Positions 1-8,579 of a stretch of DNA of 64,000 nucleotides are shown piece by piece. The stretch is from positions 124,001 through 188,000 of the forward strand of contig JADZAN010000001.1 in NCBI GenBank assembly GCA_020852815.1, read 5' to 3'. The notes beneath the pieces are model-generated. The model searched no databases and was not told the DNA's origin. It saw only the letters and a list, made by a program, of their open reading frames with translations. A program made the translations under genes and the position numbers. Every line of letters starts with the position of its first letter. Position 1 is the stretch's first letter. The DNA is from Gemmatimonadaceae bacterium. Its GTDB lineage: Bacteria; Gemmatimonadota; Gemmatimonadetes; Gemmatimonadales; Gemmatimonadaceae.

Positions 1-1419
1 CGGGCGCTCGTACGAGACGCGCGCCGACGGCGTGAGGTACGACAGCGAGTCGATACGCCTGAAGCGCCCAGTGACCGAGAGCGACAGCGCCCCCCGATCC
101 CACCCGGCGGCGGCGATGTACTGCTGCGCGCTCGGCGTGAACTCGGTGGGCGAGGGCCTGAGCGGGAAGGCGACGGTATCGGTGTGATTGATGTTCGACT
201 GCTGGTGCGACAGGCGGGCCGCCGTCAGGTGCATCCAGATGCCGCGCGCGGTGTCGGTGAAGGCAGCGCGCGCATAGGCCTGCGTGAACGACCCGTCGAA
301 CCGCGGGAGCGCCGGTCGCGTGGGGATCAACTCCTCGTCGCGCGGCTGCTCCGTCCGGTCGCGCGCGGTGCGCAGGAACGACGCGTCGACGCTGAAACGC
401 CCGCGTGCCCACCCGGTCCGGCCAAAGAGCGACAGCCCATCGGCATCGCCACCGCCGCGACTGTCGCGCGTCCCGATCTGGTAGGCCCCGAGCTGCAATG
501 CCGCGCCGTTCCGGTAGCGCTGCCCGAAGTAGCCGGCGTAGCCGTTGGTCTCGAGGTCACCGGTCCCGATGTCGATACGCGTCGATGGCGTGACGTTCCG
601 GACGCGCCACGAACGCAGGTGCACGCGCACCTCCGCCGCGGCGCGCTCGAGTCGCACTTCCTCGAGCGGCCAGAGCTGCACGAAGGAGAGGTCGAGGATG
701 CCGCCGTTGCGTGGATCCAGGTTGTCGAGCTCGATCCCGTCGTAGAAGACGCGAACCCGTCCCACGTCGCCGATCATCGCACCCACCTGCGGCGACCCTA
801 CCCATCCGGTGCGGAAGACCGAGAGCCCCGGCACGCGATCGAGAAGATCGCCCAGCGTGAGCGCCCCGGTGGCGGCGAGTTCGTCGCGCCCCCAGCGGTA
901 CTGTTCGCCAAGGTCGGTGAGCTTGGGCATCTCGGCGGCGGCGGTCGGCGCCTTGACGGTGTCGATGCGGCGCGCCTGCTCGCGCAGGATCGCCTCCGCC
1001 TCCTTGCGCAGCGAGTCGGTCCGGAGCGAATCGGCGCGCAACGAATCGCGCCGCGCCTTGAGCGTGTCCTGGGCGATGGGTTCGCGCTGGGCGAGCGAGT
1101 CGCCCCTGGCGGCCGAGTCTCCCTTGGGACGCAGGGTGTCAACCGGAGTGACCGGGACCACGGGAGCCACGGCCGGCGTTGGCGTGGCCGCGCGCGCCTT
1201 GGCCAGCGAGTCGGCGCGAAGCTTCGCCTTGGCGATGGAGTCGGCGCGGGCCCTGGCCTTACGGATCGAGTCGGCGCGGGCGCGCGCGGCCTTGCTCGTA
1301 TCCTGGCGTGCCGCCGTTGGGGGCGGCTGGCGCTGCTGCGCTGCCGCCGTCCCGTGCAAAACGGCCCCGACCGCGAGGCCGAGGCCGGCGAGCCGCAGTA
1401 GTCGGACCAACCGAGTCAG
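1..1419 (-). CDS. TonB-dependent receptor-like outer membrane protein (C-terminus beyond window)
   Basis: This reading frame runs off the left edge without a stop. It opens with a signal peptide (basic start, hydrophobic stretch, AAAQQ cleavage region). A low-complexity segment of about 90 residues follows, with repeated A-D-S-L/I units rich in Arg and Lys. A plug-like domain comes next (a TLGDLLDRVPGLSVFR stretch typical of TonB plugs) and then alternating beta-barrel-like sequence. It probably forms an outer membrane transport channel; the substrate is unknown. The start is uncertain: CTG at 1419 would make a CTGA overlap with the pepA stop and lies 6 bases after GGGAG, while TTG at 1410 is the alternative. 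I see no canonical start codon. Confidence 0.75.
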   Translation of the reverse strand, partial: MTRLVRLLRLAGLGLAVGAVLHGTAAAQQRQPPPTAARQDTSKAARARADSIRKARARADSIAKAKLRADSLAKARAATPTPAVAPVVPVTPVDTLRPKGDSAARGDSLAQREPIAQDTLKARRDSLRADSLRTDSLRKEAEAILREQARRIDTVKAPTAAAEMPKLTDLGEQYRWGRDELAATGALTLGDLLDRVPGLSVFRTGWVGSPQVGAMIGDVGRVRVFYDGIELDNLDPRNGGILDLSFVQLWPLEEVRLERAAAEVRVHLRSWRVRNVTPSTRIDIGTGDLETNGYAGYFGQRYRNGAALQLGAYQIGTRDSRGGGDADGLSLFGRTGWARGRFSVDASFLRTARDRTEQPRDEELIPTRPALPRFDGSFTQAYARAAFTDTARGIWMHLTAARLSHQQSNINHTDTVAFPLRPSPTEFTPSAQQYIAAAGWDRGALSLSVTGRFRRIDSLSYLTPSARVSYERP

Positions 1420-2891
1420 TGCGCTCTCCCTCGAACGAATTCGATGAAGGTACCCGTCGGCGTCCCGGTCGGTCCCTTCGGGATGATTCCGAGGTCGACT
1501 TCGCTGTACGCGGTTCCGGCAACGTCGAGATGCACCCACGGGTACGAGACAAACTCGCGCAGGAACATGGCCGCGGTGATGGTCCCGCCGGCGCGTCCGC
1601 CCGTGTTCTTGATGTCGGCCACGTCCGACTTGATCTGTTCGCGATAGTCCTCGAACATCGGCAGCTGCCACGCCGGTTCGCTGGCGCGCGTGGCGGCGCC
1701 GATGACTTCCGCCACAAGGGCGTCATCGTTGCCGAGGGCACCGGTCGTCGTGTTGCCCAGCGCGATGACGCAGGCGCCCGTGAGCGTGGCGGCATCGACC
1801 ACCGCCGCGGGATCGAAGCGCGCGACCCAGGCCAGCACGTCGGCGAGGACGAGCCGCCCTTCGGCGTCGGTGTTGATGATCTCGATCGTCTTCCCCGTCG
1901 ACGCGGTCACGACGTCGCCCGGCTTCACCGCGGTGCCCGACGGCATGTTGGTGGTCGCACCAAAGACGCCGACGACGTTGACGGGAAGCGCCAGGCGAGC
2001 GATGGCTTCCATGGCACCGAGGACGCCTGCCGCGCCGCACATGTCGAACTTCATGAACTCCATGCGCTCGGCCGGCTTGATCGAGATGCCGCCGGTGTCG
2101 AAGCAGAGCCCCTTCCCCACCAGGACGATCGGCTTCTGTTCTTTAGGGCCGCGGCGATACTCGATCGCCACGAGCCGCGGGTCCTGCGGCGTTCCCTGCG
2201 CCACGCAGAGGAACGACCCCATCTTCTCGCGCTCCATTTCCTTTCGGCCGAGCGCGGTGACCTTGAGCCCGTGGCGCTTGGCAATGTCGCGCGCCGTCTC
2301 CTCCAGCACCTCCGGGGTGCACACATTGCCGGGCATCTGCGCCAGGCGGCGTGCGGTGGCATAGCCCGCCCCCACCGCCTGAGCCGCCGCGACGGCGGCG
2401 CCGAGCAGCTTGGCGTTGTCGGCAATGAGCGTGGCCGAGGCGAGCGGGGCGCGCCGTTCGTTCTCGGGAGGCGGGGTGCGCAGGTCGAGGTAGTCCCAGC
2501 ATCCGTGCTGCGCACCAACCAGGATCGCCTCGGCCTCGTTGGCGTCGACGCCGCCGGCCAGAATCGCCATGGTCCCGACGCCGAGCTTGTGCGCCTGACG
2601 GGCGCCCAGCGTCGCGGCACGGCGCAGAGCGAGGGCGCGGTCGGTGGTGGTGCCGTACCCCACGAGGAGTATGCGACGCGGGCCGCGAGGGCCGCCCACC
2701 AGGTGCAACAGTTCATCGCGACCTCCGCGGAAGTCGCCGCGGCGCAGCGTGCGCCCGATGGCTCCCCCGGTCGACTTGTCGAGCGCCTTCAAGTACGCCG
2801 GGAAGTCCGAACCGGCCGGCAGCAGGGTTACCAGCAGCGGCGTGTTGAAGGTCGCCGCGTTGGTCGCACGCGCAGCTATGGTCAGCGTCAT
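1416..2891 (-). CDS. pepA: Leucyl aminopeptidase (M17 family)
   Basis: A cytosolic two-metal aminopeptidase that removes N-terminal residues from peptides. The M17 signature NTDAEGRL lies near residue 340, and the metal/substrate motif VGKGLCFDTGG near 260, followed by a KFDMCGAAG segment. The length of about 491 residues fits the family. The frame extends upstream to 2924, but the ATG at 2891 (MTLTIAARA) gives the usual N-terminus. No clear Shine-Dalgarno sequence is visible. The stop codon overlaps the putative start of the TonB-like gene, so the two are probably co-transcribed. Confidence 0.95.
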   Translation of the reverse strand: MTLTIAARATNAATFNTPLLVTLLPAGSDFPAYLKALDKSTGGAIGRTLRRGDFRGGRDELLHLVGGPRGPRRILLVGYGTTTDRALALRRAATLGARQAHKLGVGTMAILAGGVDANEAEAILVGAQHGCWDYLDLRTPPPENERRAPLASATLIADNAKLLGAAVAAAQAVGAGYATARRLAQMPGNVCTPEVLEETARDIAKRHGLKVTALGRKEMEREKMGSFLCVAQGTPQDPRLVAIEYRRGPKEQKPIVLVGKGLCFDTGGISIKPAERMEFMKFDMCGAAGVLGAMEAIARLALPVNVVGVFGATTNMPSGTAVKPGDVVTASTGKTIEIINTDAEGRLVLADVLAWVARFDPAAVVDAATLTGACVIALGNTTTGALGNDDALVAEVIGAATRASEPAWQLPMFEDYREQIKSDVADIKNTGGRAGGTITAAMFLREFVSYPWVHLDVAGTAYSEVDLGIIPKGPTGTPTGTFIEFVRGRAH

Positions 2892-3027
2892 GAACGAGGG
2901 GGCTCGGGCTTCGCTCGCGCGCACGCATGCATCCCCAAACGGGGGCGCCGGTACGCACTCAAGGTTCGCAACTGCGGCGGAAAGCTAGGGAGGACGAATG
3001 AGCGCTGCAAGCGAACGCGCCACGTCG

Positions 3028-4020
3028 TCAGGCGACGCGGTTGGGAAGCGGTTGGCCGCGCACAAAGGCCCGAATGTTCTCCAGCGCGCACTCACCCATC
3101 GCCACGCGCGAGGCCTCGGTCGCGCTCCCCAGGTGCGGGAGCGCGAAGACATTGGGAAGCATGCGCAGCGGCTCGGGAACGTGCGGTTCACGTTCGTAGA
3201 CGTCGAGCGCTGCCCCGGCGATTGTCCCGTCGGCCAGTGCGGAGACCAGCGCCTCCTCGTGTACCACGTCGCCACGCGAGGTATTCACCAGGAAGGCCGT
3301 GCGCCGCATGCATCGCAGTTGGGGCTCGCCAATGAGGTGATGCGTCTCCGGTGTAGCCGGTGTATGCAGCGAGATCACGTCGCACTGGCCGAGCAGGTCC
3401 TCCAGCGAGGGGACGTACGACGCGCCGCACGCCGCCTCCACGCTGGCGGGTCGCGGATGCCGGGAGTGGTACAGGACGCGCATCCCGAAGCCGTGTGCCG
3501 CGCGGCGCGCCACCGCCTGCCCAATGCGCCCGAATCCCACGATGCCTAACGTGGCGCCGGTGACGCGTGTCCCCAGCAGGTGCGTGGGGCGCCACCCGGT
3601 CCACTCTCCGGCGCGTAGTTCGCCGTCTCCTTCTCGCACGCGGCGCGCGACCGCGAGGATCAGCAGCATCGTGAGATCGGCGGTGTCGTCGGTGAGCACG
3701 CCGGGGGTGTTGGTGACCGCGAGCCCGGCCTGGCGCGCCGCCGTGAGGTCGATGTGGTTCGTCCCCGCCCCGAAGTTGGCCAGGAGCCGCGCGCGCCGCC
3801 GGGCGTCGCCCACGACCTCGGCGGTGAGGCGATCGGTGAGCGTGCACAGCACGATGTCGTGCGCCACGAGCGCGTCGCGCAACTCGTGCCCCGTCAGCTG
3901 CCGATCGGTGGGATTGAGCGTGGCGCCGAATTCGTGAACGAGCGTTGCCTCCACCGGCTCGGGGAGGCGGCGCGTGACGAGGATCGAGGGGTGCGGCGGG
4001 AGGGTCGGGGGCAACGTCAT
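3028..4020 (-). CDS. D-isomer-specific 2-hydroxyacid dehydrogenase (glyoxylate/hydroxypyruvate reductase type)
   Basis: An NAD(P)-dependent reductase of 330 residues, the short form without a C-terminal ACT domain. The Rossmann motif GFGRIGQAVA is near residue 163. The catalytic triad is visible as Arg in NTSRGD (about 248), Glu in the YEREP stretch (about 275) and His in LPHLGSAT (about 295). These features fit glyoxylate or hydroxypyruvate reductases of the GyaR group; phosphoglycerate dehydrogenase activity cannot be excluded. It stands alone, 136 bases upstream of the pepA start and transcribed the same way. Confidence 0.85.
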   Translation of the reverse strand: MTLPPTLPPHPSILVTRRLPEPVEATLVHEFGATLNPTDRQLTGHELRDALVAHDIVLCTLTDRLTAEVVGDARRRARLLANFGAGTNHIDLTAARQAGLAVTNTPGVLTDDTADLTMLLILAVARRVREGDGELRAGEWTGWRPTHLLGTRVTGATLGIVGFGRIGQAVARRAAHGFGMRVLYHSRHPRPASVEAACGASYVPSLEDLLGQCDVISLHTPATPETHHLIGEPQLRCMRRTAFLVNTSRGDVVHEEALVSALADGTIAGAALDVYEREPHVPEPLRMLPNVFALPHLGSATEASRVAMGECALENIRAFVRGQPLPNRVA

Positions 4021-4117
4021 GCGCGCTCACGAGTGGAGCCGGCGCTGGGCCGGGGCTGAGTGGGCGACCGTGGTTGCATCACGTGGGTGCTCCCCGTGGT
4101 GCGGCACCTAACGCGAA

Positions 4118-4143
4118 GGGCGCGCCGCCGTTGCGACGCGCCC
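4118..4143 (-). terminator. Possible hairpin terminator downstream of tRNA-Leu
   Basis: GGGCGCG (4118-4124) pairs with CGCGCCC (4137-4143) around a 12-base loop, about 25 bases after the tRNA 3' end on the minus strand. No T-run follows, so it is a weak candidate for ending tRNA transcription. Confidence 0.35.
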
Positions 4144-4167
4144 CCCACCTGTTGTCGGTCATCACGA

Positions 4168-4251
4168 TGCCCAGGACGAGACTCGAACTCGTATACCCCT
4201 GAGGGCGGGGGATTTTGAGTCCCCTGCGTCTACCAATTCCGCCACCCGGGC
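4168..4251 (-). tRNA. tRNA-Leu (anticodon CAA)
   Basis: On the minus strand the acceptor arms GCCCGGG and CCTGGGC pair with one G-U. The D-arm contains GGCGGAATTGGTAGACGC, a class II tRNA-Leu pattern. The anticodon stem GGGGA/TCCCC encloses the loop CTCAAAA, giving anticodon CAA, which reads TTG. A long variable arm and the T-arm GAGTTCGAGTCTC follow. The discriminator base is A and CCA is not encoded. Confidence 0.96.
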
Positions 4252-4260
4252 CACCGCCGC

Positions 4261-4289
4261 AATGTAGTGGCCGGGCTTCCACCGCTCAA
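4261..4289 (-). promoter_or_regulatory. Sigma-70-type promoter for tRNA-Leu
   Basis: On the minus strand TTGAGC (4284-4289) and TACATT (4261-4266) are separated by exactly 17 bases. The predicted transcription start near 4254 is only a few bases before the mature tRNA 5' end at 4251, which suits a tRNA promoter. Confidence 0.65.
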
Positions 4290-4370
4290 CGAGAGTGACG
4301 GCTGCCGTCCGGGGCGTGCCACCGGTGAGCAACGCGCGGTCCGCGAACCGCCGCGCATCACCGAGAGGCG

Positions 4371-5003
4371 CTACACCCCAGGGCGCCGCGGGAGCGACCG
4401 CATGCGCCCCGGACCGGGAGGGACACTCCGGCCGGCGTCGTCGGTGGTGTCGCCATCGGCGCGTCGGCGCATTTCATCGGCGCGCCGACGCAGCTGCTCC
4501 TGCAACCCCAGGTACCTGGCACGCTGCACTGGCGTGAGGAAGGCCGCGAGTTCGCGCTGTTCGGTCTCCACGAGGTCGAGTCGCGCCCGCTGCACGCGCA
4601 GCGCGCGCTCCATGAGCTGCGCCACACGATCCTGCGTCGCCTGATCCTCGCCTCCCCCTCCCTTCAGCGCCACGCGCATCTCGCGCCGCACGTCGCGCTC
4701 CTCCGTGAACAGCTCCCGGCGCTTGCCGTCCAGTCGCGTGTTCACCTCGCGCATCTGTTGCAGCTGCTGGTCGGTGAGGGCCAGTCGCTCCTTGAGCAAC
4801 CCCTCGAAGCGCTCGCGAAAGCGCTGCTCGAGTTCGGCCCGGCCACGGCCGCCCCCCGGCGCCTGGCCCGGGCGCTGCGCCTCAACCCGCGACGCCGTCA
4901 GCGGCAACGCGAGGAGCGCGAACACGAGCGCGCGCTCGCGCGCGCGACGGGAACGGAAATGCACGGCGAGAGCTGCAATCGGGCGAGACATCGACACGTT
5001 CAC
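4371..5003 (-). CDS. Spy/CpxP-like exported LTXXQ protein
   Basis: About 210 residues with a signal peptide (hydrophobic stretch around residues 26-40, cleavage near VEA-Q). Long charged helices follow with two LTxxQ-type motifs, LTDQQLQQM (about 75) and LTPVQRARY (about 155). This is the pattern of Spy/CpxP periplasmic chaperones or metal-stress sensors. The GTG start at 5003 overlaps the anti-sigma stop by four bases (GTGA); ATG at 4991 is an alternative. As the last gene of a sigma / anti-sigma operon it is probably an envelope-stress output or sensor. The tail is Arg/Pro-rich. Confidence 0.7.
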   Translation of the reverse strand: MNVSMSRPIAALAVHFRSRRARERALVFALLALPLTASRVEAQRPGQAPGGGRGRAELEQRFRERFEGLLKERLALTDQQLQQMREVNTRLDGKRRELFTEERDVRREMRVALKGGGGEDQATQDRVAQLMERALRVQRARLDLVETEQRELAAFLTPVQRARYLGLQEQLRRRADEMRRRADGDTTDDAGRSVPPGPGRMRSLPRRPGV

Positions 5004-5710
5004 TCCTGGGAACTCGACGGCGTGCTGGCAATGAGCCGGCTGCCGGGCGTTCCCTCGGGCTCGGCGAGCGGCGCCGCTTCGAGCTGGTCCAGCTCAGTGA
5101 TCAGCGACTCGAGCGAGGCATCGTCCAACTCGGCCAGGGCAGAATGCACCGTCAGCCCCCGCGTCGTGATCCCCGACCCGGCGCCCGGAACGGCGGGCGT
5201 ATCGGCAACCGCAAGCCGAGGTGCGCTCTGCAGCGCCGACTCCTGGCTCATCGCACTGTCGGCCGTGGCAGCCGGCGACCCACTGAAGTACGACCGCGCG
5301 ATGGTCAGCGACATCCCGCCAAGTGAGATGAAGGTGACGGCGGCGGCAATGCGGTACAACACGGACGTCCGACGCCGCGCGACCGGAGCCTGCGCCGCCA
5401 CGATGCGCTCGGTGCGGTGGAGCCGCAGCCCGCCTGGCGTCGCAGCACTCGGCATCGCAGCACCCGGCGCCGCGTCACTCCGCGCGCCCTGGGTCCGCGG
5501 GAGCGCGGCGACGATGCGCGCCGTGTCGATGGCCGGAACGCGAAGGCGCGCCATGGCGTGTCGCGCGTCGCGAAGCAGCGCGAACTCGGCCGCGCACAGC
5601 TCACACGCCGCCACGTGCGCCTCCACCCGTTCGCGCTCCGAGGCCGGCAGGGCGTCGTGCAACAGCTCCGGGAGGAGCTCCCGCACCTCGACGTTCTGGC
5701 AATCAGTCAT
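5000..5710 (-). CDS. Anti-sigma factor with zinc-finger (ZAS) domain
   Basis: A membrane-anchored anti-sigma factor of about 236 residues. The N-terminal region has the zinc-binding HVAACELC pattern (HxxxCxxC) near residue 40. A transmembrane segment (AAAVTFISLGGMSLTIA) lies near residues 130-150, and the Ala/Ser-rich C-terminal part is probably outside the membrane. The ATG at 5710 (MTDCQNVEV) overlaps the end of the sigma gene by 8 bases; the open frame continues upstream but that part is coding sequence of the sigma factor. It would hold the ECF sigma factor inactive until an envelope signal arrives. Confidence 0.85.
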   Translation of the reverse strand: MTDCQNVEVRELLPELLHDALPASERERVEAHVAACELCAAEFALLRDARHAMARLRVPAIDTARIVAALPRTQGARSDAAPGAAMPSAATPGGLRLHRTERIVAAQAPVARRRTSVLYRIAAAVTFISLGGMSLTIARSYFSGSPAATADSAMSQESALQSAPRLAVADTPAVPGAGSGITTRGLTVHSALAELDDASLESLITELDQLEAAPLAEPEGTPGSRLIASTPSSSQE

Positions 5711-6257
5711 GCAGCGTCTCCTTGATCTGCCGCAGCGCGTTGTGATAGTGCACGCGTGCGGCTCCTTCAGTCGTTCCCACCACCTCGGCAATCTCCCGAT
5801 AGGACAGGCCATCGCTGACGCGAAGGGTGAATACCTCGCGCTGCGTTGCCGTCAACCGTCCAACGGCCCGGTGCATCTTCTGCTCAGCCTCCTCGGCGAT
5901 CATGCCGTCGAGGGCGTCGTACTCGGTGACCACGTCCCCGTCCTGCAGCTCGGACACGTCCCGTTCCCGGCGCCTCGAGCGCCGCCGGTCGAGGACCAGC
6001 CGCCGGGCGATCGTGAACAGCCAGGTCCGCAGCGAACTCTCCCCGCGGAAGGCATCCAGCGACCCGAACGCCCGCACGAACGCGTCCTGCACTACCTCGT
6101 CTGCCACGTCCCGCACCCCCAGGCTCGCCACGTAGCGCGCCAGCGACGGGGCGTGCCGCTCCACCAGGAGGGTGGCAGCTCGCTCGTCACCCGCGCGCCA
6201 GCGCGCGATCAACTCGCCGTCCGGCGCGTCAACACCCGATGCAGTATCCGCAGTCAT
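5703..6257 (-). CDS. ECF-type RNA polymerase sigma factor
   Basis: 184 residues, normal for ECF sigma factors. Region 2 contains DVADEVVQDAFVRAF and FRGESSLRTWLFTIARR. Region 4 ends in GLSYREIAEVVGTTEGAARV, a helix-turn-helix that reads the -35 element. The ATG at 6257 (MTADTASGV) is chosen because residues before it are not conserved-looking, and a promoter candidate lies just upstream. It is first in a three-gene operon with its anti-sigma factor and a Spy-like protein. Confidence 0.93.
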   Translation of the reverse strand: MTADTASGVDAPDGELIARWRAGDERAATLLVERHAPSLARYVASLGVRDVADEVVQDAFVRAFGSLDAFRGESSLRTWLFTIARRLVLDRRRSRRRERDVSELQDGDVVTEYDALDGMIAEEAEQKMHRAVGRLTATQREVFTLRVSDGLSYREIAEVVGTTEGAARVHYHNALRQIKETLHD

Positions 6258-6274
6258 GCCTGTCCAGCGCGTGA

Positions 6275-6299
6275 GACGAATGGCGTGACAAAGTGTTAA
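6275..6299 (-). promoter_or_regulatory. Candidate ECF-type (autoregulatory) promoter
   Basis: On the minus strand TTAAC (6295-6299) is followed after 16 bases by CGTC (6275-6278). This resembles the AAC-N16/17-CGTC layout of ECF promoters. It ends 17 bases before the sigma factor ATG, so the mRNA leader would be very short. ECF sigma genes are often self-activated. Confidence 0.5.
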
Positions 6300-6300
6300 G

Positions 6301-7041
6301 ATGGGGGCGCTTGGGGAATGGCACACCCTCCCATCTTCCACCGAACGTTTACACCACGTGCAAGTCATCGCCCATCGCGGGATGCCGCGAAAGTCGCGGG
6401 AAAACACGCTGGCCGGATTCGCGTTGGCGATCGAGGCGGGTGCCGACGGGATCGAGATCGATGTCCACGCCACGAGGGACGGCGTGGTGGTGGTACATCA
6501 CGACGCAGCATTGTCGTGCCCGCCGGGATCGCCCCCGGGGAGCCAGGGGATGGGGATCCGCGCACTTTCGTTCGCCGAGTTGCGACGCGAGACCTTCGGC
6601 GGCGGCGACATCCCGACGCTCGATGAGACGCTGGCCTTCGTGGATGGGCGAGCGGTGCTTTACGTCGAGATCAAGGCCCCCGACATCGAGAGTCGGGTCG
6701 TTTCGGAGCTCGCCCTGCATGGCGCCCGGGCCGCCGTCCACTCATTCGACCATCGCGTGTCGTGCACCGTGCACGCCATCGCGCCGGACATTCCCACGGG
6801 GATCCTCACCGACAGCTACCTGCTCGATCCGGGGCGCGCGCTCAGGGACGCGAACGCGCGCGACTACTGGCAGCGCTGGGAGATGATCGACGCCACGCTC
6901 GTGCGGCAGGTCCATGCGGCGGGTGGGCGCGTGATTGCCTGGACGGTGAACGACCTGGGGGCTATCGCCCATCTGCGGACGCTGGGTGTCGACGCCGTCT
7001 GCACCGACGTGGCCGACGAAGTGGTCCCGCGCGTGCGGTAG
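6301..7041 (+). CDS. Glycerophosphodiester phosphodiesterase (GDPD family)
   Basis: A TIM-barrel phosphodiesterase of 246 residues that would cleave deacylated phospholipids to glycerol-3-phosphate and an alcohol. The GDPD fingerprint is present: IAHRG near residue 23, ENT soon after, the metal-binding EIDVH near 52, the second histidine in VVHHD, and YVEIK mid-protein. The C-terminus has the usual AWTVND and GVDAVCTD strands. ATG 6301 and GTG 6358 are both possible starts; the later one still keeps IAHRG. There is no signal peptide. It is divergent from the sigma operon. Confidence 0.9.
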   Translation: MGALGEWHTLPSSTERLHHVQVIAHRGMPRKSRENTLAGFALAIEAGADGIEIDVHATRDGVVVVHHDAALSCPPGSPPGSQGMGIRALSFAELRRETFGGGDIPTLDETLAFVDGRAVLYVEIKAPDIESRVVSELALHGARAAVHSFDHRVSCTVHAIAPDIPTGILTDSYLLDPGRALRDANARDYWQRWEMIDATLVRQVHAAGGRVIAWTVNDLGAIAHLRTLGVDAVCTDVADEVVPRVR

Positions 7042-7138
7042 CGGCGTAGCGCGCAGGCATCTGGCTAGCCATCCGGCGCGCGGGTAGCTTCGCTCGCCCG
7101 AACGCCCTTCCTTCGTCACCAGGAGTCCAGCGTACCCC

Positions 7139-8578
7139 ATGCGAGCGATCATTCCGCTCCTGCTGGGGGTCGCGGCCGTCGGCTGCGCCGCACAGCAGCC
7201 GGCACCGCCCCCCGCCCCTCGCCCGGTCGTTCCCCCCGCCGACAGCACGAGCGCCGTCCTCCCGGGCGCTGGCGCCCTCAGCATCCCGAACGCCGATCCT
7301 TTCCCCAGCACCTACCGCCCGTTCCCGTCGCGCACGACGGTGATCCGCAACGCCACGATCATGACCGCCGCCGGCCCCACGCTGCGCGGCGCCTCGATCC
7401 TGCTGCGCGACGGGAAGGTTGCGGCTGTCGGGAGCACGATCGACGTGCCGTCGGATGCCGTGGTGATTGACGGCACCGGAAAGTTTGTCACGCCGGGGAT
7501 CATCGACACGCACTCGCACCTGGGCGTGTACGCGGCGCCCAGCGTCGAGGCGCTGAGCGATGGCAACGAGATGACCAACCCGTCGACGCCCAACGTCTGG
7601 GCGGAGCACTCGGTCTACGCGCAGGACGCGCAGTTCCCGCGCGCGCTGGCGGCCGGCGTCACCACGATCCAGGTCCTTCCGGGATCGGCGAACCTGATTG
7701 GCGGGCGCAGCGTGGTGCTCAAGGTCGTCCCGTCGCGCACGGTGCGCGGGATGAAGTTCCCGGGCGCGAAGTACGGCCTCAAGCACGCCTGCGGCGAGAA
7801 CCCGAAGCGCGTGTACCAGAGCCGCGGCCCCTCGACGCGCATGGGGAACGTGGCGGGATGGCGCCAGCAGTACCTGCAGGCCGAGCAGTACCGCCGCCGC
7901 TGGGACAAGTGGCTCGCCGACCGCAAGGGAGAACCGCCGGCGCGCGACTTGAACATGGAAACGCTGGCCGAGGTGCTGCGCGGCAACATCTTCGTGCAGT
8001 GGCACTGTTACACGGCCAACGACATGGAAGGCGCCATGGAAGTGGCCGATGAATTCGGCTTCAAGATCCGTTCGTTCCACCATGGCGTGGAGGCCTACAA
8101 GCTCGCAGATATCCTGGCGCAGAAAGGCATCTCGGCCTCGCTGTGGTCCGACTGGGGCGGCTTCAAGATCGAAGCGATGGATGGTGTGCGCGCCAACCTC
8201 GCGCTGGTGCACGCGGCCGGCGCCCGCGCAATCGTCCACTCCGACGACGCCAGCGGGATGCAGCGGCTCAACCAGGACGCCGCGAAGTCGATTGCCGAGG
8301 CGCGCACGTTAGGCATCGACATCCCGGAGGACGAGGCCATCAAGTGGATCACCGCCAACGCCGCGTGGGCGCTGGGCCTCGACGATCGCATCGGGACGCT
8401 GGAGCTGGGAAAGAACGCGGACGTGGTGCTGTGGAGCGGGACGCCGTTCAGCATCTACAGCCGGGCCGAGAAGGTATGGGTGGATGGTGCCATGCTGTTC
8501 GATCGCACGACGCCGTCGGCCTGGTGGCGCACCGATTTCGAACTCGGTTTCGTCCCCGAGATCCCGGGAGGGCGCTGA
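7139..8578 (+). CDS. Exported amidohydrolase (lipoprotein, imidazolonepropionase-like)
   Basis: 479 residues with a short signal peptide ending in a lipobox-like AVGC and a Pro-rich linker. It has the composite beta-sandwich and TIM-barrel of metal-dependent amidohydrolases. The first metal motif DTHSHLG is at about residue 124. Further candidate ligands are His in SFHHGVEAY and Asp in HSDDASG, and the C-terminus has the usual LELGKNADVVLWSG strand. The natural substrate (an amide, peptide or cyclic imide) cannot be read from sequence. It is followed one base later by a paralogue, an arrangement suggesting a heteromeric pair. Confidence 0.85.
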   Translation: MRAIIPLLLGVAAVGCAAQQPAPPPAPRPVVPPADSTSAVLPGAGALSIPNADPFPSTYRPFPSRTTVIRNATIMTAAGPTLRGASILLRDGKVAAVGSTIDVPSDAVVIDGTGKFVTPGIIDTHSHLGVYAAPSVEALSDGNEMTNPSTPNVWAEHSVYAQDAQFPRALAAGVTTIQVLPGSANLIGGRSVVLKVVPSRTVRGMKFPGAKYGLKHACGENPKRVYQSRGPSTRMGNVAGWRQQYLQAEQYRRRWDKWLADRKGEPPARDLNMETLAEVLRGNIFVQWHCYTANDMEGAMEVADEFGFKIRSFHHGVEAYKLADILAQKGISASLWSDWGGFKIEAMDGVRANLALVHAAGARAIVHSDDASGMQRLNQDAAKSIAEARTLGIDIPEDEAIKWITANAAWALGLDDRIGTLELGKNADVVLWSGTPFSIYSRAEKVWVDGAMLFDRTTPSAWWRTDFELGFVPEIPGGR

Positions 8579-8579
8579 C

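Noticed and set aside
1179-3335. Very long plus-strand open frame (718 codons) opposite pepA and the dehydrogenase
   Set aside because: Arg/Ala/Gly-rich, no recognisable motif, and antisense to well-supported genes; typical of GC-rich DNA. The same holds for plus frames at 184-1401, 25399-27093, 28957-30291, 31166-34018 and minus frames at 61398-63092 and 59271-60410.
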